Origin: JACVRW01 sp034664085
GTDB lineage: Bacteria; Actinomycetota; Thermoleophilia; Solirubrobacterales; Thermoleophilaceae
DNA: 64,000 nucleotides
NCBI GenBank assembly: GCA_034664085.1
Contig: JAXDII010000075.1
Coordinates: forward strand, 22,865 to 86,864
Direction of reading: 5' to 3'
Position numbers and translations under genes: made by a program. The notes below the pieces were generated by a model that saw only the letters and a list, made by a program, of their open reading frames with translations, was not told where the DNA came from and did not search any database. Positions 8,418-17,301 of this stretch are shown here, piece by piece. Position 1 is the stretch's first letter. Each line of letters begins with the position of its first letter.

Positions 8418-9668
8418 TCATGCAAGCGAAACGAGGGCGCGGAAACGGTCGCCGCGCTGCTCGTAATCCGAGAACTGGTCGTAGGACGCGCAGGCCGGTG
8501 AGAGCAGCACGACCTGCCCCGGGCTGGCAGCCGCGCGGGCGGCCGCGACCGCGGTCTCGAGGTCGCCGCAGCGGTGCAGCGGCACGCCCGCGCCGTCGAG
8601 GTCGGCGGCCAGGCGCTCGGCGGCCTCGCCGACCAGGTAACAGGCGCGGCAGCGGGCGGCGACCAGCTCGCGCAGGCCCTCGAAGCCACCGCCCTTGAGG
8701 CTGCCGCCGAAGATCGCGTGCACGCCGCCGTCGAAGGACTCGAGCGCCCGCGCGGCGGACGACACGTTGGTCGCCTTGGAGTCGTTGACGTACAGCACAC
8801 CGTCGACCGTCCCGACCTCCTCCAGCCGGTGCGGGACGCCCGCGAACGTGCGCAGTGCCTGCGCCACCGCCGCGGCGGGGACCCCGCAGGCCAGCGCGGC
8901 CGCCGACGCGGCCATGGCGTTCTCCAGGTTGTGCGGCCCGCGCAGGCGGATTTCGTCGGGGTCCAGCGGCAGCGCCGCCGGATCGCCGAATCCCAGCCGG
9001 CGCGCCTGGCCGGGCACCGCGATGCCCGGCGGAGCGACGGCCACCTGCTCCGGCGACTGGCGCGCGAACACGCGCAGCTTCGCCTCACGGTAGGCCTCCA
9101 CGCTGCCGTGGCGGTCGAGGTGGTCCTCGTCGAGGTTGAGCAGCACCGCCGCGTCGGGCGCGAACTCGGCGGAGTCCTCGGCCTGGAAGCTCGACACCTC
9201 GCACACGATCGTCGCGTCGGGCGCCACGTCGCCCACCAGCGCGGACAGCGGGGTGCCGACGTTGCCGGCCACGGCCACCGGCAGCTCCGCCGCGCGCCAG
9301 ATCGCGCCGAGCAGCTCGGTGGTGGTGGTCTTGCCGTTGGTGCCCGTGACGGCGACGAAGCGGTTGTCCAGCAGCCGCCAGGCCAGCTCGAGCTCGCCCA
9401 GAACCGGGATGCCGCGCTCGCGCGCCGCCGCGATCACGGGCGCCTCGTTCGGGACGCCTGGGCTCTTCACGACGCACTCGGCCCGCTCGAGCAGCGCGAG
9501 GCCGTCGCTCTCGGTCTCGGCGTCGATGTCGGAGGGCACCTCTGGGTGCCCGTTGTCGGTGGCGAGCACCTCGCCATGGGGGCGCAGCATGCGCGCCGCC
9601 GCCACCCCCGACCGAGCGAGCCCGACGACGAGATACGGCCCGTCGGGGAGCGCCGGCCGGGCGCTCAA
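8418..9668 (-). CDS. murD: UDP-N-acetylmuramoylalanine--D-glutamate ligase MurD
   Basis: 416 aa cytoplasmic Mur ligase adding D-Glu. N-terminal VVGLARSGVAAARML, the P-loop VTGTNGKTTTTELL and the C-terminal GGSLKGGGF and LLSPACASYDQF motifs identify it. The start is a TTG overlapping the mraY stop (TTGA). Thirty bases separate its stop from the ftsW start. Confidence 0.95.
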   Translation of the reverse strand: MSARPALPDGPYLVVGLARSGVAAARMLRPHGEVLATDNGHPEVPSDIDAETESDGLALLERAECVVKSPGVPNEAPVIAAARERGIPVLGELELAWRLLDNRFVAVTGTNGKTTTTELLGAIWRAAELPVAVAGNVGTPLSALVGDVAPDATIVCEVSSFQAEDSAEFAPDAAVLLNLDEDHLDRHGSVEAYREAKLRVFARQSPEQVAVAPPGIAVPGQARRLGFGDPAALPLDPDEIRLRGPHNLENAMAASAAALACGVPAAAVAQALRTFAGVPHRLEEVGTVDGVLYVNDSKATNVSSAARALESFDGGVHAIFGGSLKGGGFEGLRELVAARCRACYLVGEAAERLAADLDGAGVPLHRCGDLETAVAAARAAASPGQVVLLSPACASYDQFSDYEQRGDRFRALVSLA

Positions 9669-10645
9669 GGCGTTATCGACTGCTGGTAGAGCGTGAAGCC
9701 GATCGCGGCGCAGATCGCGGCGACGATCCAGAAGCGCAGGATGATCTTCGTCTCAGACCAGCCCATCAGCTCGAAGTGGTGGTGGATCGGGGCCATCAGG
9801 AACACGCGTTTGCGGAAGCGCTGGAAGGCGGCCACCTGGATCGCCACCGAGAGCGCCTCGATCACGAAGATGCCGCCGATCAGGATCAGCAGCACCTCGG
9901 TCTGGGTGATCACGGCCAGCGCCGCGATCGCCCCGCCGAGGCCGAGCGACCCGGTGTCGCCCATGAACACCGACGCCGGGAACGAGTTGAACCAGAGGAA
10001 CCCGACGCACGCGCCGACCAGGCAGGCGCACAGCAGCGCCAGGTCGGTCTGGACGTCGCCGCGGGTGATGAACGTCATTGCCGTGAAGGTGAGGAAGACG
10101 ATCGCCGCGCAGCCGGCCGCCAGGCCGTCGAGGCCGTCGGTCAGGTTGACGCCGTTCGTGGCGCCGGCCAGGACAAGGAAGATCAGCACCGGATAGGCGA
10201 ACCCGAGGTTGACCGACGCGTCCACCACGCGCAGCTGGAGCGTGTCCTCGATGCCCACGTACTCGGTCACCACGAGCCACAGCGCGATCGCGGTCAGCCC
10301 CTGTACCGCCAGCTTCGTCTTCGCCGACACGCCCAGCGAGCGCCGCTTGCGCAGCTTGGTCACGTCGTCCACGAACCCGAGCGCAGCCATGGCGATCGCG
10401 GTCCCGATCACCGCGAGGCTGGCGGCGCGGTACTCGGACAGGATCAGGAACGGCACGCAGACGGCCAGGAAGATCGCCAGCCCGCCGATCGTGGGCGTGC
10501 CGGCCTTGCCGTGGTGGCCGGCCGGCCCCTCCTCGCGGATGTGCTGCCCGAACTCCTTCATGCGAAGGAACTCGATGAACTTGGGCCCGAGGAACATGCA
10601 GATGAGCAGGGAGGCCATGCCTCCGATGAGGATCTCGCCGAGCAT
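9665..10645 (-). CDS. mraY: phospho-N-acetylmuramoyl-pentapeptide-transferase MraY
   Basis: 326 aa polytopic enzyme transferring phospho-MurNAc-pentapeptide to undecaprenyl phosphate (lipid I). Visible motifs include GTPTIGG, the DDVTKL aspartate pair, NGVNLTDGLDGLA, MGDTGSL and the C-terminal APIHHHFE. About ten membrane segments. It follows murF after three bases. Confidence 0.96.
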   Translation of the reverse strand: MLGEILIGGMASLLICMFLGPKFIEFLRMKEFGQHIREEGPAGHHGKAGTPTIGGLAIFLAVCVPFLILSEYRAASLAVIGTAIAMAALGFVDDVTKLRKRRSLGVSAKTKLAVQGLTAIALWLVVTEYVGIEDTLQLRVVDASVNLGFAYPVLIFLVLAGATNGVNLTDGLDGLAAGCAAIVFLTFTAMTFITRGDVQTDLALLCACLVGACVGFLWFNSFPASVFMGDTGSLGLGGAIAALAVITQTEVLLILIGGIFVIEALSVAIQVAAFQRFRKRVFLMAPIHHHFELMGWSETKIILRFWIVAAICAAIGFTLYQQSITP

Positions 10646-10648
10646 GGG

Positions 10649-12004
10649 CTAGGCCAGGACCCGCTCCAGGCCCACCGAGCGCGAGCCCTTGATCAGCACG
10701 CGGTCGCCCGGCTGGGCCAGCTCCTCGAGCAGCGCGGCGGCCTCCTCGGGGGTCCCGACGGGGTGCGTCTCGCCGTCGAAGCCCTCCGTGTAGAGCAGGG
10801 CGTCCTCCCCGACCGGCACGAGCAGGTCGATGCCGAGGGCCGCCGCGTGCGTCCCGATCTCGCGGTGGTAGGCCCCGGAGCCGTCGCCGAGCTCCGCCAT
10901 CGTGCCAAGCACGGCGATCCGGCGCGCGGCACTGCTTGCCGCGAGGTGGTCTAGGGCTGCACGCATCGACATCGGGTTGGCGTTGTAGCAGTCGTTCACC
11001 ACGGTCACGCCTCCCGGCAGCTCGACGACCTCGCCCCGCAGCGACGAGAAGCGCACGCTCACGCGGCCGCCCACGGGCAGGCCGAGGGCCCTCACCGCGG
11101 CCACCGCGGCGAGCGTGTTGAGCAGGTTGTGCGGCTCCGAGTAGCCCAGCTCGAGCCGGACGGCCTCCTGACGCGCCTCGATCTCCGCCTGGCCCCCGTC
11201 AAAGGCCAGCAGGTGCACCTCGCCGCCGGGGCCGAAAGTCCAGGTGTCCAGCTCGTCGCGGCGCAGGTGGCTCTCCAGGAGCGGCTCGCTGGCCGGCACG
11301 GCGCACGCCGCCCCCGGGCGCAGGTCGCGGATCAGCTCGGCCTTGGCCGCCGCCACGCGCTCGACCGTTCCGAGCAGCTCGAGGTGCACCGGCCCGACGT
11401 TCACGATCACGCCCACGTCGGGCTCGGCGACCGCCACCAGCTCGGCGATCTGGCCCTCGCCCCGCATGGCCATCTCGAGCACCAGGGCCTCGGTGCCGCG
11501 CGGGGCTTCGAGGATCGTCAGCGGCAGTCCGATCTCGGTGTTCCAGTTCTCCCGCGAGGCGTGCGTGGCCAGCCGCGGGCGCAGCAGCGCGGCGAGGATG
11601 TCCTTCGTCGACGTCTTGCCCGTCGAACCCGTCACCGCCAGCACCTTGGCCCCGAGCTCGCGCCGCCAGGCGCGCGCCAGCCCGTGCAGGGCGGCGAGCG
11701 GCTCGTCGACCGCGATCACCGCGGCGCCGCTGCAGGCCGAGTGCCCCACGCTGTCGTTGGCGACCGCCAGCGCAGCGGCGCTGTGCTCGCGCGCGACGAG
11801 CACCCCCCAGGCCCCCGCCTCGAGTGCCGCCTCGGCGAACTCGCCGCCGTCTGCGTCGGCCCCCGGCAGGCCGACGAACAGGTCGCCGGGCTCCACCTGG
11901 CGCGAGTCGATCACGGCGCGCTCGGGGCCGGCCCGCTCCGGGGCCCCGGCGGCCAGCTCGCCGCCGGCGGCGGCCGCAACGCGCGCGGCGGAGAGGTCGA
12001 TCAC
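10649..12004 (-). CDS. murF: UDP-MurNAc-tripeptide--D-Ala-D-Ala ligase MurF
   Basis: 451 aa Mur ligase completing the pentapeptide. The P-loop is VTGSTGKTSTKD, followed by SRENWNTEIGLPLT and the C-terminal VVNDCYNANPMSM motif characteristic of MurF. GTG start overlaps the murE stop (GTGA). Confidence 0.95.
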   Translation of the reverse strand: MIDLSAARVAAAAGGELAAGAPERAGPERAVIDSRQVEPGDLFVGLPGADADGGEFAEAALEAGAWGVLVAREHSAAALAVANDSVGHSACSGAAVIAVDEPLAALHGLARAWRRELGAKVLAVTGSTGKTSTKDILAALLRPRLATHASRENWNTEIGLPLTILEAPRGTEALVLEMAMRGEGQIAELVAVAEPDVGVIVNVGPVHLELLGTVERVAAAKAELIRDLRPGAACAVPASEPLLESHLRRDELDTWTFGPGGEVHLLAFDGGQAEIEARQEAVRLELGYSEPHNLLNTLAAVAAVRALGLPVGGRVSVRFSSLRGEVVELPGGVTVVNDCYNANPMSMRAALDHLAASSAARRIAVLGTMAELGDGSGAYHREIGTHAAALGIDLLVPVGEDALLYTEGFDGETHPVGTPEEAAALLEELAQPGDRVLIKGSRSVGLERVLA

Positions 12005-13464
12005 GCGGGCTCCCGCAGCCGCTCGCGGAGCGCCTCGCCGGCCACCGTGCGGTCGTCGAACGGCTCCTTGCGGCCGTTCTCGAACTCCTGGCCCTGCTCG
12101 TGGCCCTTGCCGGCGATCACCACGACGTCGCCGGGCTCTGCCGACTCCACCGCCGCCGCGATCGCGCGCCGGCGGTCGGTGATCCGCTCGGCGTCGGGAC
12201 CGGCGCCCTCCATCACCTCGTCGATGATCGCGTCGGGCTGCTCGCTGCGCGGGTTGTCGGAGGTGACCAGCACGCGGTCGGCGAGCCGGCGCGCGGCCTC
12301 GCCCATCAGCGGGCGCTTGCCGCGGTCGCGGTCGCCGCCGGCGCCGAACACCACGTGCAGCCGGCCGCGCGTCACCTCACGGGCGGCGTGCAGCACGTTC
12401 TCGAGCGCCTCCGGCGTGTGTGCGTAGTCCACCAGCACGCCGAAGTCCTGGCCCTCGTCGACCGGCTCGAAGCGGCCCGGAACGCGACCGAAGCTGGGCA
12501 GAGCCGCGGCGATCGTCTCCGCGGGCACGCCCAGCGACCGCGCCGCCGCCACGGCCCCGAGCACGTTGCGCACGTTGAACTCGCCGGGCAGCGGCGAGGC
12601 CAGCTCCAGCTCGCCGTCGGGCGTCTGGCAGCGGAAGCGCGAGCCCATCAGGTCGAACTCGACGTCGCGGGCGCGGTAGTCGGCCTCGCGGTCGATCGCG
12701 AACGTCACCGCGTCCGTCTCCGCGGCGATGCGCCGGCCGTACTCGTCGTCGACGTTGACGACCGCGAGGCCGGGCTCCTCGAACAGGCGCCGCTTGGCGC
12801 CGAAGTACGACTCCATCGTCTCGTGGAAGTCGAGGTGGTCCTGGGTCAGGTTGGTGAACAAGCGGCAGGCGAAGCGGATGCCCGCCACCCGGCCCAGCTC
12901 CAGCGCGTGCGAGGAGACCTCCATCGCGCAGGCGCGGTCGCCGCCGTCGACCATCGCCCGGAAGGTCGCCTGCAGGTCGATCGCCTCGGGCGTGGTGCGC
13001 TCCACCTCCTCCTCGCGCCCGGCCACCACCTGCTTGACCGTGCCGAGCATCCCCGTCTGGCGTCCGCCGGCCTCCAGCAGGTGGCGCAACAGGAAGGCGG
13101 TGGTGGTCTTCCCGTTCGTGCCCGTGATGCCCGCCACCTCGAGCTCGGCCGTCGGGTCGCCGTAGAAGCGCGCCGCGGCGGGGCCCATCGCGGCGCGGAC
13201 GTCCTCGACGACCACCTCCGGCACGCCCAGGCCGAGCGGCCGCTCGCACACCAGGGCGACGGCGCCGCGCTCGACGGCGTCGGGGGCGAAGTCGTGGCCA
13301 TCCGACCGAAAGCCGGGAACGCAAAAAAAGAGCGTCCCCGGCGTGACGCTCTGGCTCGAGTAGGCGAGGCCCGAGACCTCGACCTCAGGGGCCCCATGCC
13401 ACAAGCAGCCGGCTTGGCCGGCTGCGCGAGGACTGATTTCCTCCATCAATTCTCGGAGGGTCAT
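12001..13464 (-). CDS. murE: UDP-MurNAc-dipeptide--meso-diaminopimelate ligase MurE
   Basis: 487 aa Mur ligase adding the third residue of the stem peptide. P-loop GITGTNGKTTTAF is followed by the carbamylated-lysine region. The DNPR motif at residues 403-406 is the established signature for meso-diaminopimelate rather than L-lysine, so the wall is predicted to be DAP-type. The ATG at 13464 is used; an internal ATG six codons downstream is an alternative. Confidence 0.95.
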   Translation of the reverse strand: MTLRELMEEISPRAAGQAGCLWHGAPEVEVSGLAYSSQSVTPGTLFFCVPGFRSDGHDFAPDAVERGAVALVCERPLGLGVPEVVVEDVRAAMGPAAARFYGDPTAELEVAGITGTNGKTTTAFLLRHLLEAGGRQTGMLGTVKQVVAGREEEVERTTPEAIDLQATFRAMVDGGDRACAMEVSSHALELGRVAGIRFACRLFTNLTQDHLDFHETMESYFGAKRRLFEEPGLAVVNVDDEYGRRIAAETDAVTFAIDREADYRARDVEFDLMGSRFRCQTPDGELELASPLPGEFNVRNVLGAVAAARSLGVPAETIAAALPSFGRVPGRFEPVDEGQDFGVLVDYAHTPEALENVLHAAREVTRGRLHVVFGAGGDRDRGKRPLMGEAARRLADRVLVTSDNPRSEQPDAIIDEVMEGAGPDAERITDRRRAIAAAVESAEPGDVVVIAGKGHEQGQEFENGRKEPFDDRTVAGEALRERLREPA

Positions 13465-13516
13465 GGAGGGTCTGCAGGATATCGACGGGGTCGGCGCGGA
13501 CCGCCTCGTTTTTCCC

Positions 13517-15154
13517 CTACCGCGGCGGAATCTTGAGGTACGGCAGGGCGAACTCCATGATGCGCTCGAAGGCCGGCGCGGCCACCGTGCCGCCGTAGAT
13601 GTCGCCGCGCGGCTCGTCGACCATCACCGACACCAGCAGGCGCGGGTTGTGCGCCGGGGCGAAGCCGATGAACGAGGCCACGAAGTCGGTCTCGGAGTAG
13701 GTGCCGCCCTCGGCCTTCTCGGCCGTTCCGGTCTTGCCGGCGAGCGTGTAGCCGGCGACCGACGCCTCCTCCGCAGTGCCGCCCGCCGCGAGCACGCCCT
13801 CGAGCATGCTCGCCACCTGCCGCGCCGTGCTGCGCGAGAGCACGCGCTTGCCCGGCTTGCGGTCGCCGGCCACGATGTAGGGCTGGCGCTTGACGCCGTC
13901 GTTGGCGATCGCGCTGAAGGCGGACGCCATCTGAATCGGCGTAACCGACAGTCCCTGGCCGATCGGCATGTTGCCGATCGACGAGCCCGAGTAGTCGTCC
14001 ACGTCCAGCACGATGCCGCGGTCCTCGCCCGGCAGGTCGATCCCGGTCGGCTTGGCGAAGCCGAAGCGCCGCACCCAGCGGTCGAAGCGGGTGTTGCCCA
14101 GCCTCTGCCCGATCATCACGGTGCCGACGTTGGACGACCGGGCGAGGATGCCCGCGGCGGTCAGCGTCCCGTTGCCGCCCTCGTGCGCCTCGCCGATCGT
14201 GCGGTCGGCCACCTTGATCTCGCCGGGCACGTCGAACAGCGTGTTCGGCTCGATCAGGCCGTCCTCGAGCGCTCCGGCGACCGTGAACGCCTTGAAGGTC
14301 GAGCCCGGCTCGTAGTTGAACTGGATCGCGCGGTTCTGGCGCGCGTACTCGGGCGCGCCGTCCGGGTTGTTCGCGTCCACGCGCGGCCAGTTGGCCAGCG
14401 CGAGCACGGCCCCGCTGCGCGGGTCCATCACCACCGCGGTGGCCCCAGCGGGCTGGTAGGCCTGCCCGACCTCGCCGAGGATGGCCTCGACGCGCTCCTG
14501 GATCGCCGCGTCGAGCGTGAGCTGGATGTCCTCCCCCGGCTCCGCGCGGTCGGTCTCGACGAGGCTGACGGGCTCGCCGAGCGCGTCCTTCACGAGCCGC
14601 CGGTGGCCGTCGTCGCCGCCAAGTTTGTCCTCCTGGGAGTACTCGAGCCCCGCCAGGCCGGTGTTCTCAGTGCCGACCGAGCCGAGCACCTGCGACGCCA
14701 GGTGGCCTTGCGGATAGGTGCGCTTCGGCTCGACGACCGTGTCGATCCCCTCGATCCCGAGCTCCTCGATCTCGTGCCCGAGCGACGCGTCCATCTTGCG
14801 GCGCAGGTAGACGAAGCTCGACTTACGGTCGCTCAGCTCCTCGAGCAGCTCGTCCTCGGAGCGGCCCAGCAGCGGCGCCAGCCGCGCGGCGACGCGCGCC
14901 GGGTCGTCGATCAGGAACGGGTGCGCGAACACCGTGACGGCGTCCTCGGAGACCGCGAGCTCCATCCCGTTGCGGTCCAGGATCGTGCCGCGAGGCGCGG
15001 GCATGGCCAGGTCCTCGACCTGCTGCTGCAGCGCCCGGTCGCCGAGCGACCCGGCCTTGACCGTGCTGATCCAGGTGGCGCGCGCGGTCGCGGCGCCGAG
15101 CAGCAACAGGAAGAGCGCGAAAAGCAGCCCGATCCTGCGCTCGACGAGCCGCAC
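13517..15154 (-). CDS. ftsI: septal class B penicillin-binding protein (FtsI/PBP3)
   Basis: 545 aa transpeptidase cross-linking septal peptidoglycan, anchored by one N-terminal transmembrane helix (about residues 8-24). A pedestal/dimerisation domain with RGTILDRNG follows. The serine-transpeptidase motifs are STFK (S285-K288), SSN (340-342) and KTGT (474-477). No PASTA repeats follow, since the protein ends soon after the catalytic domain. The GTG start lies three bases after the ftsL-like stop. Confidence 0.93.
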   Translation of the reverse strand: MRLVERRIGLLFALFLLLLGAATARATWISTVKAGSLGDRALQQQVEDLAMPAPRGTILDRNGMELAVSEDAVTVFAHPFLIDDPARVAARLAPLLGRSEDELLEELSDRKSSFVYLRRKMDASLGHEIEELGIEGIDTVVEPKRTYPQGHLASQVLGSVGTENTGLAGLEYSQEDKLGGDDGHRRLVKDALGEPVSLVETDRAEPGEDIQLTLDAAIQERVEAILGEVGQAYQPAGATAVVMDPRSGAVLALANWPRVDANNPDGAPEYARQNRAIQFNYEPGSTFKAFTVAGALEDGLIEPNTLFDVPGEIKVADRTIGEAHEGGNGTLTAAGILARSSNVGTVMIGQRLGNTRFDRWVRRFGFAKPTGIDLPGEDRGIVLDVDDYSGSSIGNMPIGQGLSVTPIQMASAFSAIANDGVKRQPYIVAGDRKPGKRVLSRSTARQVASMLEGVLAAGGTAEEASVAGYTLAGKTGTAEKAEGGTYSETDFVASFIGFAPAHNPRLLVSVMVDEPRGDIYGGTVAAPAFERIMEFALPYLKIPPR

Positions 15155-15157
15155 GCG

Positions 15158-15781
15158 CTAGGGCGACACCGTCGCGGTTGTCCCGGGCGGCGTCGTGGTG
15201 GTCGGCGGCGTTGTGGTCGTGACCGGCGCGGTCGTGGCGACGGGGGTCACGGGCGCGACTATCGGCTCGGACACCAACGGATCGGGCGCGACGTAGGCCG
15301 TCTCCGGCGCGATGATGCGCTTGGAGGCGTTGCGCGCGTCGATGCGCGGGTTCGAGTCGAGGTAGCGCACCTCCGCGGGAGCCGGCAGCACGAGCCCGAG
15401 CTCCGCCGCCGCCAGCTGGATGCGCTCGCTGCTGGCCAGGCGGGCCACGTCCAGCCTGATGCGCGCGTTCTCGCGCTTGAGCTCCCCGGCCTGAGCGGCC
15501 ATCCGGGTGATCTCGCGGTTCATCTGGAGCAGGTCGACGTTGAAGAACACGATCCCCGCGAGCAGCACTCCGACGAGCCCGATCCAGACGCGCCCGCTGA
15601 GCAGGGCGTCGAGCACGCGCGCCCCCCGCGGGACGGCGACGGCGCGTCTGCGCGGCGCGGCCTGGCCGGACGCCCGCCGGGTCGGCCGCCGAGCGGGCGC
15701 GACCGGGCGCCGCGGCGCCGGGTGGTGCCGGGCCGGCGCGGTGCGCGCGGTGCGCGCGGTTGCCGCCGCCGCGCGGGCCAT
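15158..15781 (-). CDS. FtsL-like septum protein with Thr/Pro-rich tail
   Basis: 207 aa, in the ftsL position between rsmH and ftsI. A basic Ala/Pro/Arg-rich cytoplasmic segment (about 1-60) is followed by one transmembrane helix (about 68-85) and a short coiled coil (about 88-125, MNREITRMAAQAGELKREN), the FtsL/DivIC plan. The last ~40 residues are Thr/Pro/Val-rich, ending in runs of TTTT and PP, which is not typical of FtsL and should be extracytoplasmic. The ATG overlaps the rsmH stop by one base. Function is inferred from topology and position, because FtsL conserves little sequence. Confidence 0.75.
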   Translation of the reverse strand: MARAAAATARTARTAPARHHPAPRRPVAPARRPTRRASGQAAPRRRAVAVPRGARVLDALLSGRVWIGLVGVLLAGIVFFNVDLLQMNREITRMAAQAGELKRENARIRLDVARLASSERIQLAAAELGLVLPAPAEVRYLDSNPRIDARNASKRIIAPETAYVAPDPLVSEPIVAPVTPVATTAPVTTTTPPTTTTPPGTTATVSP

Positions 15782-16737
15782 CAGCCCTGCTCCCCTGCGG
15801 TCAGCCGGCGGGCGACGCGCAGCCGGCCGGACTTCGAACGCGGGTTCTGCGCCACCTCTCCGGGCGTCGGCGCGACCGCGCGTCCGGTCAGCAGCTCGGC
15901 CTCGGGCTCGTGGCCGCAGACGCACACCGGGAAGTCGGGCGGGCACACGCAGCCCCGGGCGCGTTCCACGAGGAAGCGCTTGACGGGCCGGTGCTCGAGC
16001 GAATGGAAGGAGATCGCCGCGAGCCGGCCGCCGGGGCCCAGCAGCTCCCACGCCAGCGGCAGGGCCCGGTCGAGCGAGTCGAGCTCGCCGTTGACGGCGA
16101 TGCGGATGGCCTGGAAGACGCGCTTGGCGGGATGGCCGCCGCCGAACCTGCGGCGCACCGCGGCGGGCAGGGCGGCCTCGATCGCCGCGACCAGCTCGCC
16201 GGTCGTCTCGAGCCGCGCGCGGCGGCGGCGCCGTGCGATCTCGCGCGCGATGCGGCGGGCGTTGGGGTCCTCGCCGTAGCGGCGGAAGATCTGGGCGAGC
16301 TGCCGCTCGTCCCATTCGTTCACGAGCACGCGGGCGTCGAGCTCCTGGCTCGGGTCCATGCGCATGTCGAGGGGCGCGTCGTAGGAGTACGAGAACCCGC
16401 GCTCGCGCGCGTCCACCTGCATGGAGGAGATGCCGAGGTCGAGGTACACCACGTCGGCGGCGAGCCCCTCCTCCGCCAGCAGGGCGAGCCCCTCGGCGTA
16501 GTCCATGCGCAGGAAGCGCGTCTCGCAGGCGACCTCGGCGGAGAGGTCGTCGAAGCGGGCCTCGGCGGCGGGGTCGCGGTCGATGCACACGAGCGTGCCG
16601 CTGGCGCCGATGCGGTCGGCCATCAGGCGGGCGTGGCCGCCCGCGCCGAAGGTGCAGTCGACCACCGTCTCACCGCGCGCGGGTGCCGTCAGGTCGATCA
16701 GCTCGCCGGCCAGCACCGGGATGTGCGTGCTGCTCAT
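15781..16737 (-). CDS. rsmH: 16S rRNA (cytosine(1402)-N4)-methyltransferase RsmH
   Basis: 318 aa SAM-dependent methyltransferase (MraW) modifying the ribosomal P-site. The N-terminal HIPVLAGELIDL and VVDCTFGAGGHARLM motifs, DLGISSMQVD and the C-terminal AISFHSLEHRPVKRF are diagnostic. A cysteine-rich stretch (CVCPPDFPVCVCG) near the C-terminus is usual. I prefer ATG 16737, one base after the mraZ stop, over an in-frame TTG at 16755. Confidence 0.95.
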   Translation of the reverse strand: MSSTHIPVLAGELIDLTAPARGETVVDCTFGAGGHARLMADRIGASGTLVCIDRDPAAEARFDDLSAEVACETRFLRMDYAEGLALLAEEGLAADVVYLDLGISSMQVDARERGFSYSYDAPLDMRMDPSQELDARVLVNEWDERQLAQIFRRYGEDPNARRIAREIARRRRRARLETTGELVAAIEAALPAAVRRRFGGGHPAKRVFQAIRIAVNGELDSLDRALPLAWELLGPGGRLAAISFHSLEHRPVKRFLVERARGCVCPPDFPVCVCGHEPEAELLTGRAVAPTPGEVAQNPRSKSGRLRVARRLTAGEQG

Positions 16738-16738
16738 G

Positions 16739-17173
16739 TCAAGAAGGATTGCCAAGGCGCTCGGTCACCTCCCCGATCTCGGCGTCGAGGGCCTCCTGCT
16801 CCGCACGCCAGCGGTCCGCTCCCCAGACCTCGAGGTGGTCCCCCACCCCGACGACCACCACTTCCTTCTCGATCGCCGCGTGCCCGAGCAGCGGCGGCGG
16901 CAGCGTCACGCGGCCGCTCGCGTCCAGGTCGATCTCGAAGGAGTTGCCCTGGTAGAAGCGGCTCAGCTTGCGGTACTCGGAGCCCATCGGGTTCAGGCCG
17001 CCGAGCGCGCGCTCGATGATCGCCTCGTGTGCGTCGGGCGTCCAGATCGCGACGCAGGGCTCGGGGTCCTTGGCCAGAACCGTTCCGCCTGAGAAGGACG
17101 TGCGAAACCGGGCCGGGATGCTGAGCCGGTTCTTCGCGTCCAGCGAATGCTCGTAGTGACCTCGAAACGCCAA
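16739..17173 (-). CDS. mraZ: transcriptional regulator MraZ
   Basis: 144 aa AbrB-like DNA-binding protein with two MraZ domains, each containing the DXXXR signature (LDAKNRLSIPARF near the N-terminus; DLDASGRVTLPPPLL in the middle). It is the first gene of the dcw operon. In other bacteria it represses that operon by binding direct GTGGG repeats, which are present about 95 bases upstream here. The start is TTG at 17173, preceded by AGGA nine bases upstream; no ATG lies in this frame. Confidence 0.93.
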   Translation of the reverse strand: MAFRGHYEHSLDAKNRLSIPARFRTSFSGGTVLAKDPEPCVAIWTPDAHEAIIERALGGLNPMGSEYRKLSRFYQGNSFEIDLDASGRVTLPPPLLGHAAIEKEVVVVGVGDHLEVWGADRWRAEQEALDAEIGEVTERLGNPS

Positions 17174-17204
17174 TTTGCATGTTCCTGCGGTGTTGAAGAG
17201 TCAG

Positions 17205-17245
17205 GACCGGAGTGGCGGAGTGGGAGGAGCCCCGCCACTCCGGTC
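17205..17245. repeat. 14-bp perfect inverted repeat in the mraZ leader
   Basis: GACCGGAGTGGCGG (17205-17218) and its exact complement (17232-17245) flank a 13-base spacer that itself contains GTGGG. It lies between the predicted dcw transcription start and the mraZ start codon, so it would form a strong hairpin in the leader mRNA. No U-tract follows, which argues against a simple terminator. Confidence 0.65.
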
Positions 17246-17259
17246 AGTTGCTGGGCGGG

Positions 17260-17288
17260 ACCCTACCCCACTTTGTCCCACCTGACAA
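17260..17288 (-). promoter_or_regulatory. dcw operon promoter
   Basis: Minus strand TTGTCA (17288-17283), a 17-base spacer and TAGGGT (17265-17260). The spacer contains MraZ boxes, so regulator and RNA polymerase would compete. Predicted transcription start is about 80 bases before mraZ. Confidence 0.6.
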
Positions 17289-17301
17289 CACTCTCTCCCA
17301 C
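17267..17301 (-). promoter_or_regulatory. MraZ-binding boxes (four direct repeats, 10-bp period)
   Basis: On the minus strand GTGGG occurs at 17301-17297, 17281-17277 and 17271-17267, with a degenerate GTGTT at 17291-17287. All four are in exact 10-base register, each preceded by purine-rich sequence such as AAA. This matches the published GTGGG-N5 arrays bound by MraZ upstream of dcw operons. Confidence 0.75.

Noticed and set aside
13463..16279. A 938-codon plus-strand open frame opposite ftsI, ftsL and rsmH
   Set aside because: Arg/His/Val-rich composition typical of antisense readings in GC-rich DNA, with no domain; the minus strand carries clear dcw genes.
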